A DNA stretch of 64,000 bases from Bradyrhizobium mercantei (lineage in GTDB: Bacteria > Pseudomonadota > Alphaproteobacteria > Rhizobiales > Xanthobacteraceae): assembly GCF_001982635.1 (NCBI RefSeq), contig NZ_MKFI01000002.1:557964-621963 (forward strand), written 5' to 3'. This document shows positions 28,756 through 37,626 of the stretch, piece by piece (the stretch's first letter is position 1; each line of letters starts with the position of its first letter). The notes beneath the pieces are model-generated. The model saw only the letters and a program-made list of their open reading frames with translations. It made no database searches and was not told the origin of the DNA. The translations under genes and the position numbers were made by a program.

Positions 28756-29916
28756 ATGATATTCTATCTCTCCTGGGTAGAGTATCCAACGCATTTCCGT
28801 CAAGCCATGCCCAGACTTCGAACTGCCCCAGCCGACTTGCCAGAATCTCTCCGGAATGTGGTCGAGTACCGCAAGTCCGGCCTTAGTCTAAATCATGTGG
28901 TCGGCTGCCCGCTTGATTGCGGATACTGCGTGCGTCATCTCTTCCAAAATTTTGAGATGAAGCAGCCCCATCTGGTGCTGAGCGATAGCGAAGCGGTGGA
29001 CCTTCTCGTTGGCCATTGGGCGTTTCGGCCGCACACAACCCCTATTCAAATCTTCAACCGGGCGACCGATCCGTTCCTGCCCGGCGTCAAGGACCATCTC
29101 CTCGAGACGCTTGATCGGTTGGATAGCCGAGGGCTCACGAACCCCGTCCTCGTCATCACCCGATGGAAAATCGAGCCCACCGATGTCGCGCGACTGGAGC
29201 GCCTCAAGAACCTGCGCTTGACGGTCTTGATCACATGGTCAGGTATAAACGATGACCGGATTGAACCCGTCGACAGCCTCCATGCCGAAAACTCACTCCG
29301 TGTTCTTAACGAGAACACAGCTAGGACCAAGTCGATTCTGTACTGGCGTCCGCTCATTGCAGGTCTCAACGACAGCGACGAACACTTAAACCGCGCTCTG
29401 GCGTTGTCTTCGCTCGCCGGCGCCACAGTCTTCACGGGTCTATTCCATCGCGCCGAGATTCGTGAGTATCTTCGGCTTGCCGGCGTCCCCGATATCTATC
29501 CTCAGATAGCGCGCAGAAAAATCCTCCCGGCGGAGACGGAAATGCGTGTCCTCAGCGCACTCAAGGATCGGCCAATTTTCCGGAAGACGTCTTGCGCAGT
29601 AGCCTATTTGCACCGCACAGCTGACTACAACGGGCACTACGGAATACGAGAGATCTGCGATATCTGCCCTCCTGAGCAGGTCGCGCGATGCGCTTTGGCC
29701 CATCGTCGGCCGGAACTTTCAAGGGTAAGAGAGCTTGCCGAAATAGCTAAGTTGGATGCTGATCACATCGACATCGATGAGCGTAGAATCGAGGTCAGCA
29801 ATAGCTCCGAGCAGCAGCGTTACTTCATTCAGCACACGCTGAACTACCAGGTCCATGATCAAGCGCACCCGCACCTTTACGGGCGGCATGGTCGGGCGGA
29901 GGTCGGATGGAAATAG
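28756..29916 (+). CDS. Radical SAM protein
   Basis: Iron-sulfur enzyme with the radical-SAM motif CxxxCxxC as CPLDCGYC (Cys51, Cys55 and Cys58 if counted from 28756). TIM-barrel features follow: IQIFNRATDPFLPGV, LVITRW, LTVLITWSGIND and YWRPLIAGLNDSD. The C-terminal third holds extra cysteines (CAVAYLH and CDICPPEQVARC, about residues 280-315) that may bind a second cluster or zinc. Length is 386 aa from ATG 28756 or 369 aa from ATG 28807; the latter follows CAAGCC and neither start is strong. Its layout is closer to SPL- or maturase-like radical SAM proteins than to viperin. It is the first gene of a four-gene overlapping operon. Substrate unknown. Confidence 0.88.
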   Translation: MIFYLSWVEYPTHFRQAMPRLRTAPADLPESLRNVVEYRKSGLSLNHVVGCPLDCGYCVRHLFQNFEMKQPHLVLSDSEAVDLLVGHWAFRPHTTPIQIFNRATDPFLPGVKDHLLETLDRLDSRGLTNPVLVITRWKIEPTDVARLERLKNLRLTVLITWSGINDDRIEPVDSLHAENSLRVLNENTARTKSILYWRPLIAGLNDSDEHLNRALALSSLAGATVFTGLFHRAEIREYLRLAGVPDIYPQIARRKILPAETEMRVLSALKDRPIFRKTSCAVAYLHRTADYNGHYGIREICDICPPEQVARCALAHRRPELSRVRELAEIAKLDADHIDIDERRIEVSNSSEQQRYFIQHTLNYQVHDQAHPHLYGRHGRAEVGWK

Positions 29917-30497
29917 AGACCGAGCGGTTCTGGGTCGTCGACGTCGAAGGCAGCGGCGGTTCCCCTCCAGAGATCGTCGAATTAGCGATGCTGGAGGTCG
30001 AACATCTGGCGTTGACTGACAACAAACGCCATTGGTTCGTGCAGCCAGAACGCGGGATCCAGCCGGCTGCCACACGGATTCACGGGCTGACGGACGACGA
30101 CGTCGCCGGCGCTCCATCCATGGGCGACATCGCGGACGACGTTGTCATTTGGCTCGAGGGCGCGCCTATCGTCGGGCACAACGTCAAGGTCGAAGTTGAA
30201 ATTCTCAAGCGATCATTGCCTGATTGGACCCCGTCGGCCGCCATCGACACCCTGAAGCTTGCGAAGGCCCTCAAGCCTGGTTTGGCGTCTTACAGCCTAG
30301 CCAATCTGGGAAACGAATTCGGACTTGCTGATCAAGCCGCGCAGCGCACGGGGGCACAGCATCACTCTGCCCTCTACGATACGACGCTGGCCGCGCTCCT
30401 GTTTGTCCACTTGCTTTCCCCTCTGACGAGCGATGAACGCCAGACGGCGGTTAGGGACGCCAACATTCTTGATCCGAAGCAAGGATCCCTCTTGTGA
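29907..30497 (+). CDS. DEDD-family 3'-5' exonuclease (DnaQ-like)
   Basis: A 196-aa protein made of one RNase-H-like exonuclease domain. Motif I is VVDVEG (D-x-E). The conserved HGLTDDDVAGAP follows. Motif II is PIVGHNVKVEVEIL, where the usual Asp after GHNxxF is replaced by Glu. Motif III is HHSALYDTT with the His and Asp of the DEDDh group. It should remove nucleotides from 3' ends of DNA or RNA; the Asp-to-Glu change may alter activity. The start overlaps the radical SAM stop by 10 nt, with GGAGG just upstream, and its stop overlaps the next start by 4 nt. Tight coupling implies a joint function. Confidence 0.88.
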   Translation: MEIETERFWVVDVEGSGGSPPEIVELAMLEVEHLALTDNKRHWFVQPERGIQPAATRIHGLTDDDVAGAPSMGDIADDVVIWLEGAPIVGHNVKVEVEILKRSLPDWTPSAAIDTLKLAKALKPGLASYSLANLGNEFGLADQAAQRTGAQHHSALYDTTLAALLFVHLLSPLTSDERQTAVRDANILDPKQGSLL

Positions 30498-31093
30498 TCT
30501 CACCTCCGATAAAGATTGGCGTTACAGGTACTCATTCGACAGGCAAGACCTCGTTCTTAGATGCTCTGGAGCGAGAACTCGTCCAGATCAATCTTAGAGT
30601 CCGCCGCTTGGGCAATTTCGCCTCGGACGCGCAGAAAATGGGATTTCCGATCCTGAGAGATCATAACTACGATAGCACGCTGTGGATCATGACCCAGTGC
30701 ATGCGCCTCGAAGCCGAGGCCGCCCTCTCCACTGACGTCATTCTGGTCGATCGTCCGGTCATCGATGCATTGGGCTATCTGAGAGCCGCGCTGCATCTTA
30801 CACACCGAAGCATCGGAGATCGACGGCTCGATGAATTGACCGCGATCGTTAGGGTGCACACGCCCGAGTACGATCGACTGATCAAGACATCCCTCGACAA
30901 AGATATCGACCTTGGCGTTGGACGAGACCAGGACGAGGAATTTCGTGAAACCGCCGCGTCGTGGATCGATCGGCTCGTCTCCGACAACGCGCCGGACGCG
31001 CTGACGCTGACTTCGTCCAATCAAGACACCATTGTGCAGGACGTTGTCCGATACGTCTCGTCCCGCCCTGCAGACATAGACACCGATGGATAG
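30494..31093 (+). CDS. P-loop kinase/AAA-type ATPase, NadR-like
   Basis: A 199-aa nucleotide-binding protein. The Walker A is GVTGTHSTGKTS (about residues 9-20), preceded by a beta strand. VILVDRPVIDALGY is the Walker B/lid-like region. The GTHSTGKT form is typical of the AAA_28/NadR nicotinamide-riboside-kinase group, which phosphorylates small nucleosides or nucleotides. There is no DNA-binding domain. Start GTG at 30494, overlapping the exonuclease stop by 4 nt (GTGA); the stop overlaps the next gene by 8 nt. A role in modifying a nucleotide made by the operon is possible but inferred. Confidence 0.82.
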   Translation: MISPPIKIGVTGTHSTGKTSFLDALERELVQINLRVRRLGNFASDAQKMGFPILRDHNYDSTLWIMTQCMRLEAEAALSTDVILVDRPVIDALGYLRAALHLTHRSIGDRRLDELTAIVRVHTPEYDRLIKTSLDKDIDLGVGRDQDEEFRETAASWIDRLVSDNAPDALTLTSSNQDTIVQDVVRYVSSRPADIDTDG

Positions 31094-31997
31094 CTCCTCC
31101 TCCGCCCTGAAGCGCCGGATCGGATTGGGCTGTATGCCGTTGACCGGGATTTACGGGCCAGTTTGCCGCGATAATGCTTTAAAGATCATACACCATGCGC
31201 TCGATTTGGGTGTCTCCAGCTTCGACACAGCGGAGCTCTACGGGCCGTATGTGAATGAAGAGCTGCTGGCTGAAGCGCTTGGCTCAAATCTGGCGCGAGT
31301 GGAGATTGCTACCAAGTTCGGATATCGCATTCACGATGGTAAGATCGCGGGGCTAGACAGCCGACCCAAGTCGATCCGCTTTGCGGTGGAAGGCTCGCTG
31401 CGGCGACTGCGTCGTGACTACGTGGATGTCTTGTACCAGCACCGGCCTGATCCCGCCGTCCCGGTCGAAGATGTCGTCGGCACAATGGCGGATTTGGCGC
31501 GCGAAGGAAAAGTGTTGGCTCTGGGTTTGTCCGGTGCTCAGCCAGACTCGCTTCGGCGCGCCTCCGCGATACACCCGATTGCTTTCATCCAAAATGAATA
31601 CTCTCTGATCGCCCGCGATCCGGAGAAGACGCTTCTGCCGAGCCTCCTAGGAACCCAAACTCAATTCGTCTGCTATTCCCCCTTGGGACGCGGGATACTT
31701 GCAGGCAAGCTACCGAAGGCGACCCAACAATCTCCGACAGATTACCGCAACAAAGATGATCGGTTTCAACCGAAGCGCCACGCCGAACTCGTCGACCGGC
31801 TTGCACCGCTGTGGCAGATCGCCGCCACCCGATCCGCTTCACCGGCCGCGATTGCCCTTGCCTGGCTGCTATCCAAAGGCCCCACAATCCAAGTCATTCC
31901 CGGTGCGACCGATATCGAGCAACTCAGGACAAACACGTGTAGCACGGACCTTATCCTAACAGATGGGGAAATCGCGGCTCTCGACCTCACCATCTAA
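31086..31997 (+). CDS. Aldo/keto reductase
   Basis: NADPH-dependent carbonyl reductase of 303 aa. The catalytic tetrad is visible: Asp in FDTAELYG, Tyr in the same motif, Lys in EIATKFGY and His in VLYQHRPDP. CYSPLGRGILAGKL and VIPGATDIEQLRTN are the NADPH-binding signatures. It starts 8 nt inside the preceding kinase gene and closes the radical SAM-exonuclease-kinase-reductase operon. An aldehyde or ketone generated by the radical SAM enzyme, or released from a modified nucleoside, is a conceivable substrate, but this is inference. Confidence 0.92.
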   Translation: MDSSSSALKRRIGLGCMPLTGIYGPVCRDNALKIIHHALDLGVSSFDTAELYGPYVNEELLAEALGSNLARVEIATKFGYRIHDGKIAGLDSRPKSIRFAVEGSLRRLRRDYVDVLYQHRPDPAVPVEDVVGTMADLAREGKVLALGLSGAQPDSLRRASAIHPIAFIQNEYSLIARDPEKTLLPSLLGTQTQFVCYSPLGRGILAGKLPKATQQSPTDYRNKDDRFQPKRHAELVDRLAPLWQIAATRSASPAAIALAWLLSKGPTIQVIPGATDIEQLRTNTCSTDLILTDGEIAALDLTI

Positions 31998-32226
31998 TTC
32001 CGCATTGCCTCCCAAGAGCGGATTCTCTTCCGACTAGGTATTTCCCAAGGTCAGTCAGAATCCAATTCAACCCGTGCTGGGAAAAAAGCAAACGTGTGGG
32101 ATTTGGCGCTCGATAGCCAAAGGTCATGGCGCTGCCACAACAAGAAACTCGCCCTTCTGGATGGTTTTTGGTGCTGCGGCAACTCTTTTCGGTCTGCTGT
32201 TCTGTTCTATGAATGCGCCCGTCGTG

Positions 32227-32994
32227 TTAGCTGGCATTCGCGACCGATGACCACGCCTTGTCGACGCCGTCGACGATCGCGGCGTTCAGCGCCTTCGTCA
32301 CACGATCCGTGACCCAATCACTTTGGTGCAGTCTGGTTTCGTCCCCCGGGTCGACCATCCGATCGAACGAGATTCCCTCGACCTCGTACAAGGCTTCCAT
32401 AAACGTGAAGCGGCGGAACACATTGACGCCTTCGGCGTCCGCCGCCAACTTGCTGATTGCTTTCACCATCGCGATCGCCTTGCCCTTCTTGGCAGGCGTC
32501 AGGACGGCCGGTACATATTGGAGGTCCATCAGGATCACGTCGGCCCGCGTTTCATTTCGCAGCTTGACGAGCCCGTCGTGGATGGCGTTGATGGTTTCGT
32601 CGAATGTGGGAGGCGGCGGCTTCAGGTCCGAGCTTTGCCAAACTGCATTCGTTCCCACCTGCCAGATGACGAGATCGGGTTGCTCGGCGATGACATCGGT
32701 ATTGAACCGCTCGAGCTCGAGCGGCGCTTCCTGGCCGCCAATCCCTGCGTTGATCATGGTAATCTTGGCGTTCGGATAAGGGATCTGAAGAAGCGACGGC
32801 AGCCGGTCTGGATAAGGCTTGATGCTGCCTTCGCCCGCCGTCGTCGACGAGCCGATCGCAACGATCTTGGGCCTGCCTCTGGTGATGCCGCGCGCAAAGT
32901 GAGGCAGGTCGCGCTCAAAGGGGACCGGCCCGATGGGGATGGTCTGCGAGGGATCGTTGTCCACGGGCCACCTGCCGATTGCAGCCGAGATCAT
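32227..32994 (-). CDS. SGNH/GDSL-family hydrolase
   Basis: Serine hydrolase of 255 aa in the SGNH superfamily. Block I is VAIGSSTTAGEG, with GSS in place of GDS. Block II has the Gly of INAGIGGQE. Block III is QVGTNAVWQ with the oxyanion Asn, and block V is DETRLHQSDW with the catalytic His. No signal peptide is evident; the first 35 residues look unstructured. Members deacetylate sugars or cleave lipid or acyl esters. It is divergent from an exported nuclease gene. No neighbour indicates the substrate. Confidence 0.85.
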   Translation of the reverse strand: MISAAIGRWPVDNDPSQTIPIGPVPFERDLPHFARGITRGRPKIVAIGSSTTAGEGSIKPYPDRLPSLLQIPYPNAKITMINAGIGGQEAPLELERFNTDVIAEQPDLVIWQVGTNAVWQSSDLKPPPPTFDETINAIHDGLVKLRNETRADVILMDLQYVPAVLTPAKKGKAIAMVKAISKLAADAEGVNVFRRFTFMEALYEVEGISFDRMVDPGDETRLHQSDWVTDRVTKALNAAIVDGVDKAWSSVANAS

Positions 32995-33207
32995 GTAAGT
33001 TGGATGCAGAATAGCGCGTCTAGGCGAGATGGCCTAGCCTGCCGCACCAAACTCTCACGTGACGGGCTGGGTCGTTCGTTGGCAATGGGTGCCAATACCC
33101 ATCCATCGCATGCTGATGGCTCGACTGTCTCGATCGGCCTGTCATCACGTTGACAGATTGGCCGAGTTGAATGCAACCTCTGGTAAATCGGCAGCGGAGG
33201 CTTGCAG

Positions 33208-34155
33208 GTGCGGCGCGCGGTTTCGATCGGTATTCTGGCCTTGGCTCTCGGCGTCGTCGCGGCCCCTGCCCGCGCATGGTGGGACGAGGGGCACATGCAG
33301 ATCGCCTACCTGGCATACAAGCGCTTGTCCGACCCCGTCCGTGACAAGGCCGACGCCCTGCTGCGGCTCAACAAGGACTACGCGAAGTGGGCGGCGGGTG
33401 CGTCCGACGACAGGACGGCGAAGATGTACGCCTTCATTCACGCCGCAACCTGGGCCGACGACATCAAGACCAAGGAATACGGCTATACGCGCGATGCGGT
33501 CACTAGCCCTACGGCAGGCCAGAACATCGGCTACTCGGACCACAACCAGCATGCCTACTGGCATTTCAAGGACACGAACTTCTCGCCGGATGGCACGCCC
33601 CTGCCTGCCACGGACCCGGTCGATTTCGTCACTCAGCTGAAGGTCATGATCGCCGCTTTGCCCGCAAACTCGGGTGCGTCCGACGACATCCGCTCTTACG
33701 ATCTCGTCTGGATACTGCACCTCGTCGGCGACGCCCATCAGCCACTTCACGCAGCAGCCCGGTACACGATTCAGATCCCCGACGGCGACGCCGGCGGCAA
33801 CGCGGAGTCCGTGATCCCGGCGAGCGGCTGGAGCATGGCGTTGCACGCCTACTGGGACGCGATTTTCGGCGGCTACTCGTCGCCGTATGGAGCCGTCTTC
33901 GATGCCGACGACAAGGATGGGCTGTCCAGCGTCGGCGTCAGCCAGGCAGAGGTCCAGATCGCCGATCCGGCCGTCTGGGCTCAGGAGAGCGCGGATCTAG
34001 CCAAGCAATTCGCTTACATGCCGCCCGTCAGCACGGGAAAGAATCCGGTGCTTCTGACGCGCGACTACGAAACGAACGCGAAAAACGTGGCCCGGGCGCG
34101 GGCCGCGTTAGCTGCCGCCAGATTGGCCAACCTTGTCGAGACCGCGCTCAAATGA
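33208..34155 (+). CDS. Exported S1/P1-type zinc nuclease
   Basis: Secreted nuclease of 315 aa degrading single-stranded DNA or RNA. The signal peptide is residues 1-23 and cleavage after ARA leaves an N-terminal Trp, which in this family binds zinc through its amino end. Further ligand motifs are WWDEGHMQIA, FIHAATWADDI, AYWHFKD, LHLVGDAHQPLH and MALHAYWD. The GTG at 33208 is chosen because GGAGG lies seven bases upstream; the frame opens at TTG 33202. A small exported protein follows 44 bp downstream and may be co-transcribed. Phosphate or nucleotide scavenging is the usual role. Confidence 0.92.
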   Translation: MRRAVSIGILALALGVVAAPARAWWDEGHMQIAYLAYKRLSDPVRDKADALLRLNKDYAKWAAGASDDRTAKMYAFIHAATWADDIKTKEYGYTRDAVTSPTAGQNIGYSDHNQHAYWHFKDTNFSPDGTPLPATDPVDFVTQLKVMIAALPANSGASDDIRSYDLVWILHLVGDAHQPLHAAARYTIQIPDGDAGGNAESVIPASGWSMALHAYWDAIFGGYSSPYGAVFDADDKDGLSSVGVSQAEVQIADPAVWAQESADLAKQFAYMPPVSTGKNPVLLTRDYETNAKNVARARAALAAARLANLVETALK

Positions 34156-34199
34156 CATTTCGCCGGCCGCCGGCAAAGAGAACTTTTGGAGGAACATCG

Positions 34200-34739
34200 A
34201 TGAAACGGTCTATTGCGGCTATCTGCGTATGCTTCGCGGTACTTGTCTCAGGACCTGCATGCGCCGGATCGCCTCTCGCGCAGCTGACGCCGATTGCGGG
34301 CGCTCCCGTCTTCTTCGACGCCAAGCGGATCACCGCAGTGGTAGCCCTGCCGACCAACGAATTTACCGTCAGCGCAGAAGCGATCCGCCTCTCGCCGCAG
34401 ATCTTCTTCCCGTTGCCGGCGGAGGTCGCGTCGAACGGCCCCAAGAAGCCGGTCACGCAGGTACTTGGGATCTTCGCCAATCTGATGCCGGTAACGGAGT
34501 CCGTGGACGACGTCCTCCAGCTCGCCGGACGAGATCAGTTCGCCCAGTTCACGCTGATGTCCGGCGAAACAGTCTGGATGCGAGCGTCCGCGGTCGGGTG
34601 GGTCTCCCATGAATTTCCGGCGGCCGGAATCCCGAATGCCGGCAGTTTTGTGGGACTCGGACTTGCGCCCGGTCGGCCGACCGCTCTGAAAGAGGACGTC
34701 GACCAGGTCCGAAAGGCAATCGATCAGATCGCGCCGTAA
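34200..34739 (+). CDS. Exported hypothetical protein
   Basis: A 179-aa protein with a signal peptide (about 1-22, ending PACA before GSPLAQ). The mature part is beta-rich, with TAVVALPTNEFTVSAEAIRLSPQIFFPLP, a Gly/Ser segment and a helical end (LKEDVDQVRKAIDQIAP). No family is recognised. The frame opens at 34152, but ATG 34200 has GGAGG seven bases before it. It follows the S1/P1 nuclease gene by 44 bp, so both are likely exported products of one transcript. Confidence 0.7.
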   Translation: MKRSIAAICVCFAVLVSGPACAGSPLAQLTPIAGAPVFFDAKRITAVVALPTNEFTVSAEAIRLSPQIFFPLPAEVASNGPKKPVTQVLGIFANLMPVTESVDDVLQLAGRDQFAQFTLMSGETVWMRASAVGWVSHEFPAAGIPNAGSFVGLGLAPGRPTALKEDVDQVRKAIDQIAP

Positions 34740-34796
34740 TGGACGATTTTAATCGGATTTCCGTCGAAGCAATTTCAAAGGTGCATGCCGGAAGGC

Positions 34797-36380
34797 TTAG
34801 GCAGCTCTCTGCGACCTGGTCGGGAGCATTGACGGCAACCTCATCGACATCAAGGTCTTCAGGGACACTGAAGCCGTCCCGCAGACGCGATCGTATAGCA
34901 CGCTCATCTGAGGAGAGTTCAGCAGATCGGCCGTCGCACGCAGATCGGCCATCGTCGCTTCGGGTGGAGGCGTCAGCACGATGACGTGGTTTTCCGCGAC
35001 GAACGGCCCGACCTCATCGATGAACCTCCGGTCGACGACGGCCGCATTGATCCGACGCTTCTGCTTCCGGTTCGACGTCCGTTGGATCACCAGGCATGGC
35101 CGCCGCACGACGTAGGAAAGCTCGGTGTCGACGACGACGCGGTGACCGTCCACGTTCGCTTTCATATGGTCGAAGTCCACTGACCCGTCAGGTCGGATCG
35201 CCACCGCCCACAGCAGGGCGACAGATGACGCCGCGCGGATCTTCGAGATGCGGTCCTCCCATCGATGGGGGACGACGGGACCGACCTTGCCGGTCCAACC
35301 GATTTCCGACAATGACGCCCCCGTCGCGATCGTCTCGGGTGCGGGCATCTCCCAGCGCGCGCCTTCGCGATCGAGTTTGATATTGCCCAGCAGGCGATCC
35401 TTCCCGTCGCGCCCGAGGCTGCCGACGCGGACGGTCGGCCGCTGTTCGATGCCCCGACGCATCGTCACGACGATGCAGTCCTGGATGACGTCGAGAAATA
35501 CCCGCTCGCGGTTTTCGATCCGATCGATCGCAATGATCTCGGAAGCAATCGACTTCCGGAACGCGGCGAATGACGGCCCGCCGATCATGCTCGCCGGCAT
35601 GACGAACGACAGGAGACCGCCGGGCTTCACGAAGGTGCGGCAGTGATGCAAGAAGGCCATCGAAAGGTTGAGGTAACCGCCCCTGTCGGTGAGATCGGGC
35701 CAACGCCGAACGTAATTGTGGTAGTCCTCGCGACCGATCCTCGCGTAGGGCGGATTGCCGACTACCACGTCGTATTTGCCGACGGCATTTATCTCCAACG
35801 TATCCGCAATCTCGACGCAATCCTCGACCGCGCGATAGTCGCGATCGGTCGGCTCGTCGACGCCGCGCGCCAACGCCGCGCGCCATGCCAACAGATTCTT
35901 CGAAACCCCTGCGAGCCGTCGGTCGATTTCGATGCCGCGAAGAAGCTTGAGCGCCCTGCCGGCATCCGTCGACGGCAGCGAAGCACTAATGAGGCCGTGC
36001 AGGGGCGCCAGGAACGCAGCGCCGCCGGCCGCCGGATCGACGATCGAATGCCGCGTCGGATCGTACCCGTGAGCAACGAGCCTGCTCAACACGTACGTTG
36101 CCAGATACGGAGGAGTGAAATAGGCCCCCAGACGTTCCCGCTCGCCGGCCTTGAGTTGAAGCGCCGCGACCACCGCAGCCGCGTGTTCCCGCCACTCAAG
36201 AGGCAAAACCCTCAACTTGGCGTGGGCGATCCGGACCGGATTCGGAGCGCGCGTGATCCGGCCGTGCGCGATGCTGGTGGCCGGATCCGCACACCGCCAT
36301 TCCTCGGTGTCGATTGCGCGACGGACCGCGCCGAAGAAGCGGTTCGTGACCTGCTGGTAGCTCGTCTGCTGCTGATTCAT
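34797..36380 (-). CDS. N6-adenine DNA methyltransferase (Eco57I/TaqI-like), DISARM-associated
   Basis: A 527-aa SAM-dependent methylase. GAYFTPPYLATYVLSRL (about 85-101) precedes motif I VDPAAGGAAFL (114-124), and the catalytic motif IV is NPPY (209-212), the gamma-class adenine N6 signature. The C-terminal half is the target-recognition part (SEIGWTGKVGPVVPHRW). In DISARM systems a methylase (DrmMI or DrmMII) marks host DNA while the helicase complex restricts invading DNA. It is divergent from the drm-like operon across a 157-bp region and may protect the host. No classical restriction subunit is adjacent. Confidence 0.88.
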   Translation of the reverse strand: MNQQQTSYQQVTNRFFGAVRRAIDTEEWRCADPATSIAHGRITRAPNPVRIAHAKLRVLPLEWREHAAAVVAALQLKAGERERLGAYFTPPYLATYVLSRLVAHGYDPTRHSIVDPAAGGAAFLAPLHGLISASLPSTDAGRALKLLRGIEIDRRLAGVSKNLLAWRAALARGVDEPTDRDYRAVEDCVEIADTLEINAVGKYDVVVGNPPYARIGREDYHNYVRRWPDLTDRGGYLNLSMAFLHHCRTFVKPGGLLSFVMPASMIGGPSFAAFRKSIASEIIAIDRIENRERVFLDVIQDCIVVTMRRGIEQRPTVRVGSLGRDGKDRLLGNIKLDREGARWEMPAPETIATGASLSEIGWTGKVGPVVPHRWEDRISKIRAASSVALLWAVAIRPDGSVDFDHMKANVDGHRVVVDTELSYVVRRPCLVIQRTSNRKQKRRINAAVVDRRFIDEVGPFVAENHVIVLTPPPEATMADLRATADLLNSPQMSVLYDRVCGTASVSLKTLMSMRLPSMLPTRSQRAA

Positions 36381-36438
36381 CGGAACACAGTAGCCATCGT
36401 GCCGGAATTTCAGAACAGATATCTCTGCAGCTTTTTTT

Positions 36439-36509
36439 GTTAGTTAACGGGATAAATGACTTTCCTATATACCTATATTTGACCACATCAGGCCGGCATG
36501 GTTAGCTAA
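36439..36509. promoter_or_regulatory. Divergent promoter region of the DISARM-like locus with repeated TTAGYTAA palindromes
   Basis: TTAGTTAA (36440-36447) and TTAGCTAA (36502-36509) are two near-identical palindromic 8-mers 62 bp apart. Between them CCTATATA (36464-36471) and CCTATATT (36472-36479) form an AT-rich direct repeat. The whole 157-bp divergent region is much richer in A/T than its flanks. The site is well placed to control both the methylase and the operon; the HTH-like protein encoded by the first operon gene is a candidate binder. Confidence 0.45.
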
Positions 36510-36537
36510 TGGCATATTCAGGAAAACGGATGATCCC

Positions 36538-37626
36538 ATGTCCTCCTGTTCAGCCACAGAATTCGATTCTAGATTGAAAAATTCCTGGTCAATTCAACGC
36601 ACGAGGGTGGACGCATGGGAGGTTCGGCCCTTTCCGCCCCTCGAATGGGTCGAGTTCGAAGCATTCCTGTACGGCACGGCGACCACCCTCTCAGCCGTCG
36701 TCGGGTCCGCTCCGAACCTCGAGCGAGAGCTGGCCGAACTGGTCGGCTCCTACCTCAGCCGAGAACGGATCGCCCAAACGGATACCCCCGCGTCCCCACC
36801 GCCCGGCCGGGCCTGGTCGGCCATGCCGCTCGCTGCTCTTTCGGGCGGATTCGTCGACGCGATGCGGCGACTGCATGCCTATGGATCGATCGGCACGCTT
36901 CTCGATGACGATTTGCCCCAGACGGCGGACCAGTTCGCCCGTCGGATCGAGACGGACATCGAGACGCTCGAATCGCTTTTGAACAAGCTACCGAAGGTTC
37001 CTGCCGCATCCGGACGCCTGAACCTGCAAATGCTGCGCGACATCGCCCTCGCGCGCCTTGCCGTGGATGAAGGAACTCGGCAGGCTCCGGCCGCCGGCCT
37101 TGCCTGGCTTGGGGGCGTCAGCGTCAAGACCATCCAAAACCTGCTCTCCCGGCAGCAACTCACGGGCTCAGCGGGATCCGCCGATCCTCACGCGGCGCGG
37201 AGCTGGCTCGCCGACCGTAAGGATTGGTCCCGCTCTTGTTGGCGCGAGGCAATCGAGGCCATCAACTCCGGGCTCGTAGCGCCTTTTCAGGAATTCGACT
37301 CCCAACCCGATGATGCGAGGTCTGCCGGCAAGGAGAGCGACGTCGTCGAGTGGTCCTTCGTGCCGCGGGCGGCGGACGGTGCCCTATTTCTTCCGGACTT
37401 GATGCGTCAGCGAGGCTGGACGATCGGTCCTCGCGGGGCCGAACGCTCGTTCGGCGATTACTGGCGTGCGCTCGAGCATTTGCAAAAGACCGATCGCCCG
37501 CATTGGCGCCGCCCGAACGAGGCCGGCGCGTACAACATCGTCGTCGGCAAGGACTGGGTGAGGATCGCACGCGGCGAGCTCGAATTGCAACTGACCGCGG
37601 TGCTGAAGACCGGGGGACGTCCATGA
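36538..37626 (+). CDS. HTH-like protein, first gene of the DISARM-like operon
   Basis: A 362-aa protein I cannot place in a named family. A region at about residues 180-205 (LAWLGGVSVKTIQNLLSR) has the pattern of a helix-turn-helix. The N-terminal part is helical and acidic (ELAELVGSYLSRERI), and the C-terminal part has RGWTIGPRGAERSFGDYWRAL. Its stop overlaps the start of the large drm-like gene by 4 nt (ATGA). By position it is either a dedicated regulator of the locus or an accessory subunit. It does not resemble DrmD, which is a SNF2-type helicase. Start ATG 36538; GGAAAA lies about 12 bases upstream. Confidence 0.7.
   Translation: MSSCSATEFDSRLKNSWSIQRTRVDAWEVRPFPPLEWVEFEAFLYGTATTLSAVVGSAPNLERELAELVGSYLSRERIAQTDTPASPPPGRAWSAMPLAALSGGFVDAMRRLHAYGSIGTLLDDDLPQTADQFARRIETDIETLESLLNKLPKVPAASGRLNLQMLRDIALARLAVDEGTRQAPAAGLAWLGGVSVKTIQNLLSRQQLTGSAGSADPHAARSWLADRKDWSRSCWREAIEAINSGLVAPFQEFDSQPDDARSAGKESDVVEWSFVPRAADGALFLPDLMRQRGWTIGPRGAERSFGDYWRALEHLQKTDRPHWRRPNEAGAYNIVVGKDWVRIARGELELQLTAVLKTGGRP

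Noticed and set aside
28756..29916. Prokaryotic viperin
   Set aside because: The radical SAM motif is CPLDCGYC and the surrounding sequence lacks viperin hallmarks; a kinase neighbour alone is not enough.
37350..37622. N-terminal extension of the 910-aa protein
   Set aside because: Overlaps the HTH-like gene in another frame and has shadow composition; the start at 37623 overlaps the upstream stop as in the rest of the operon.
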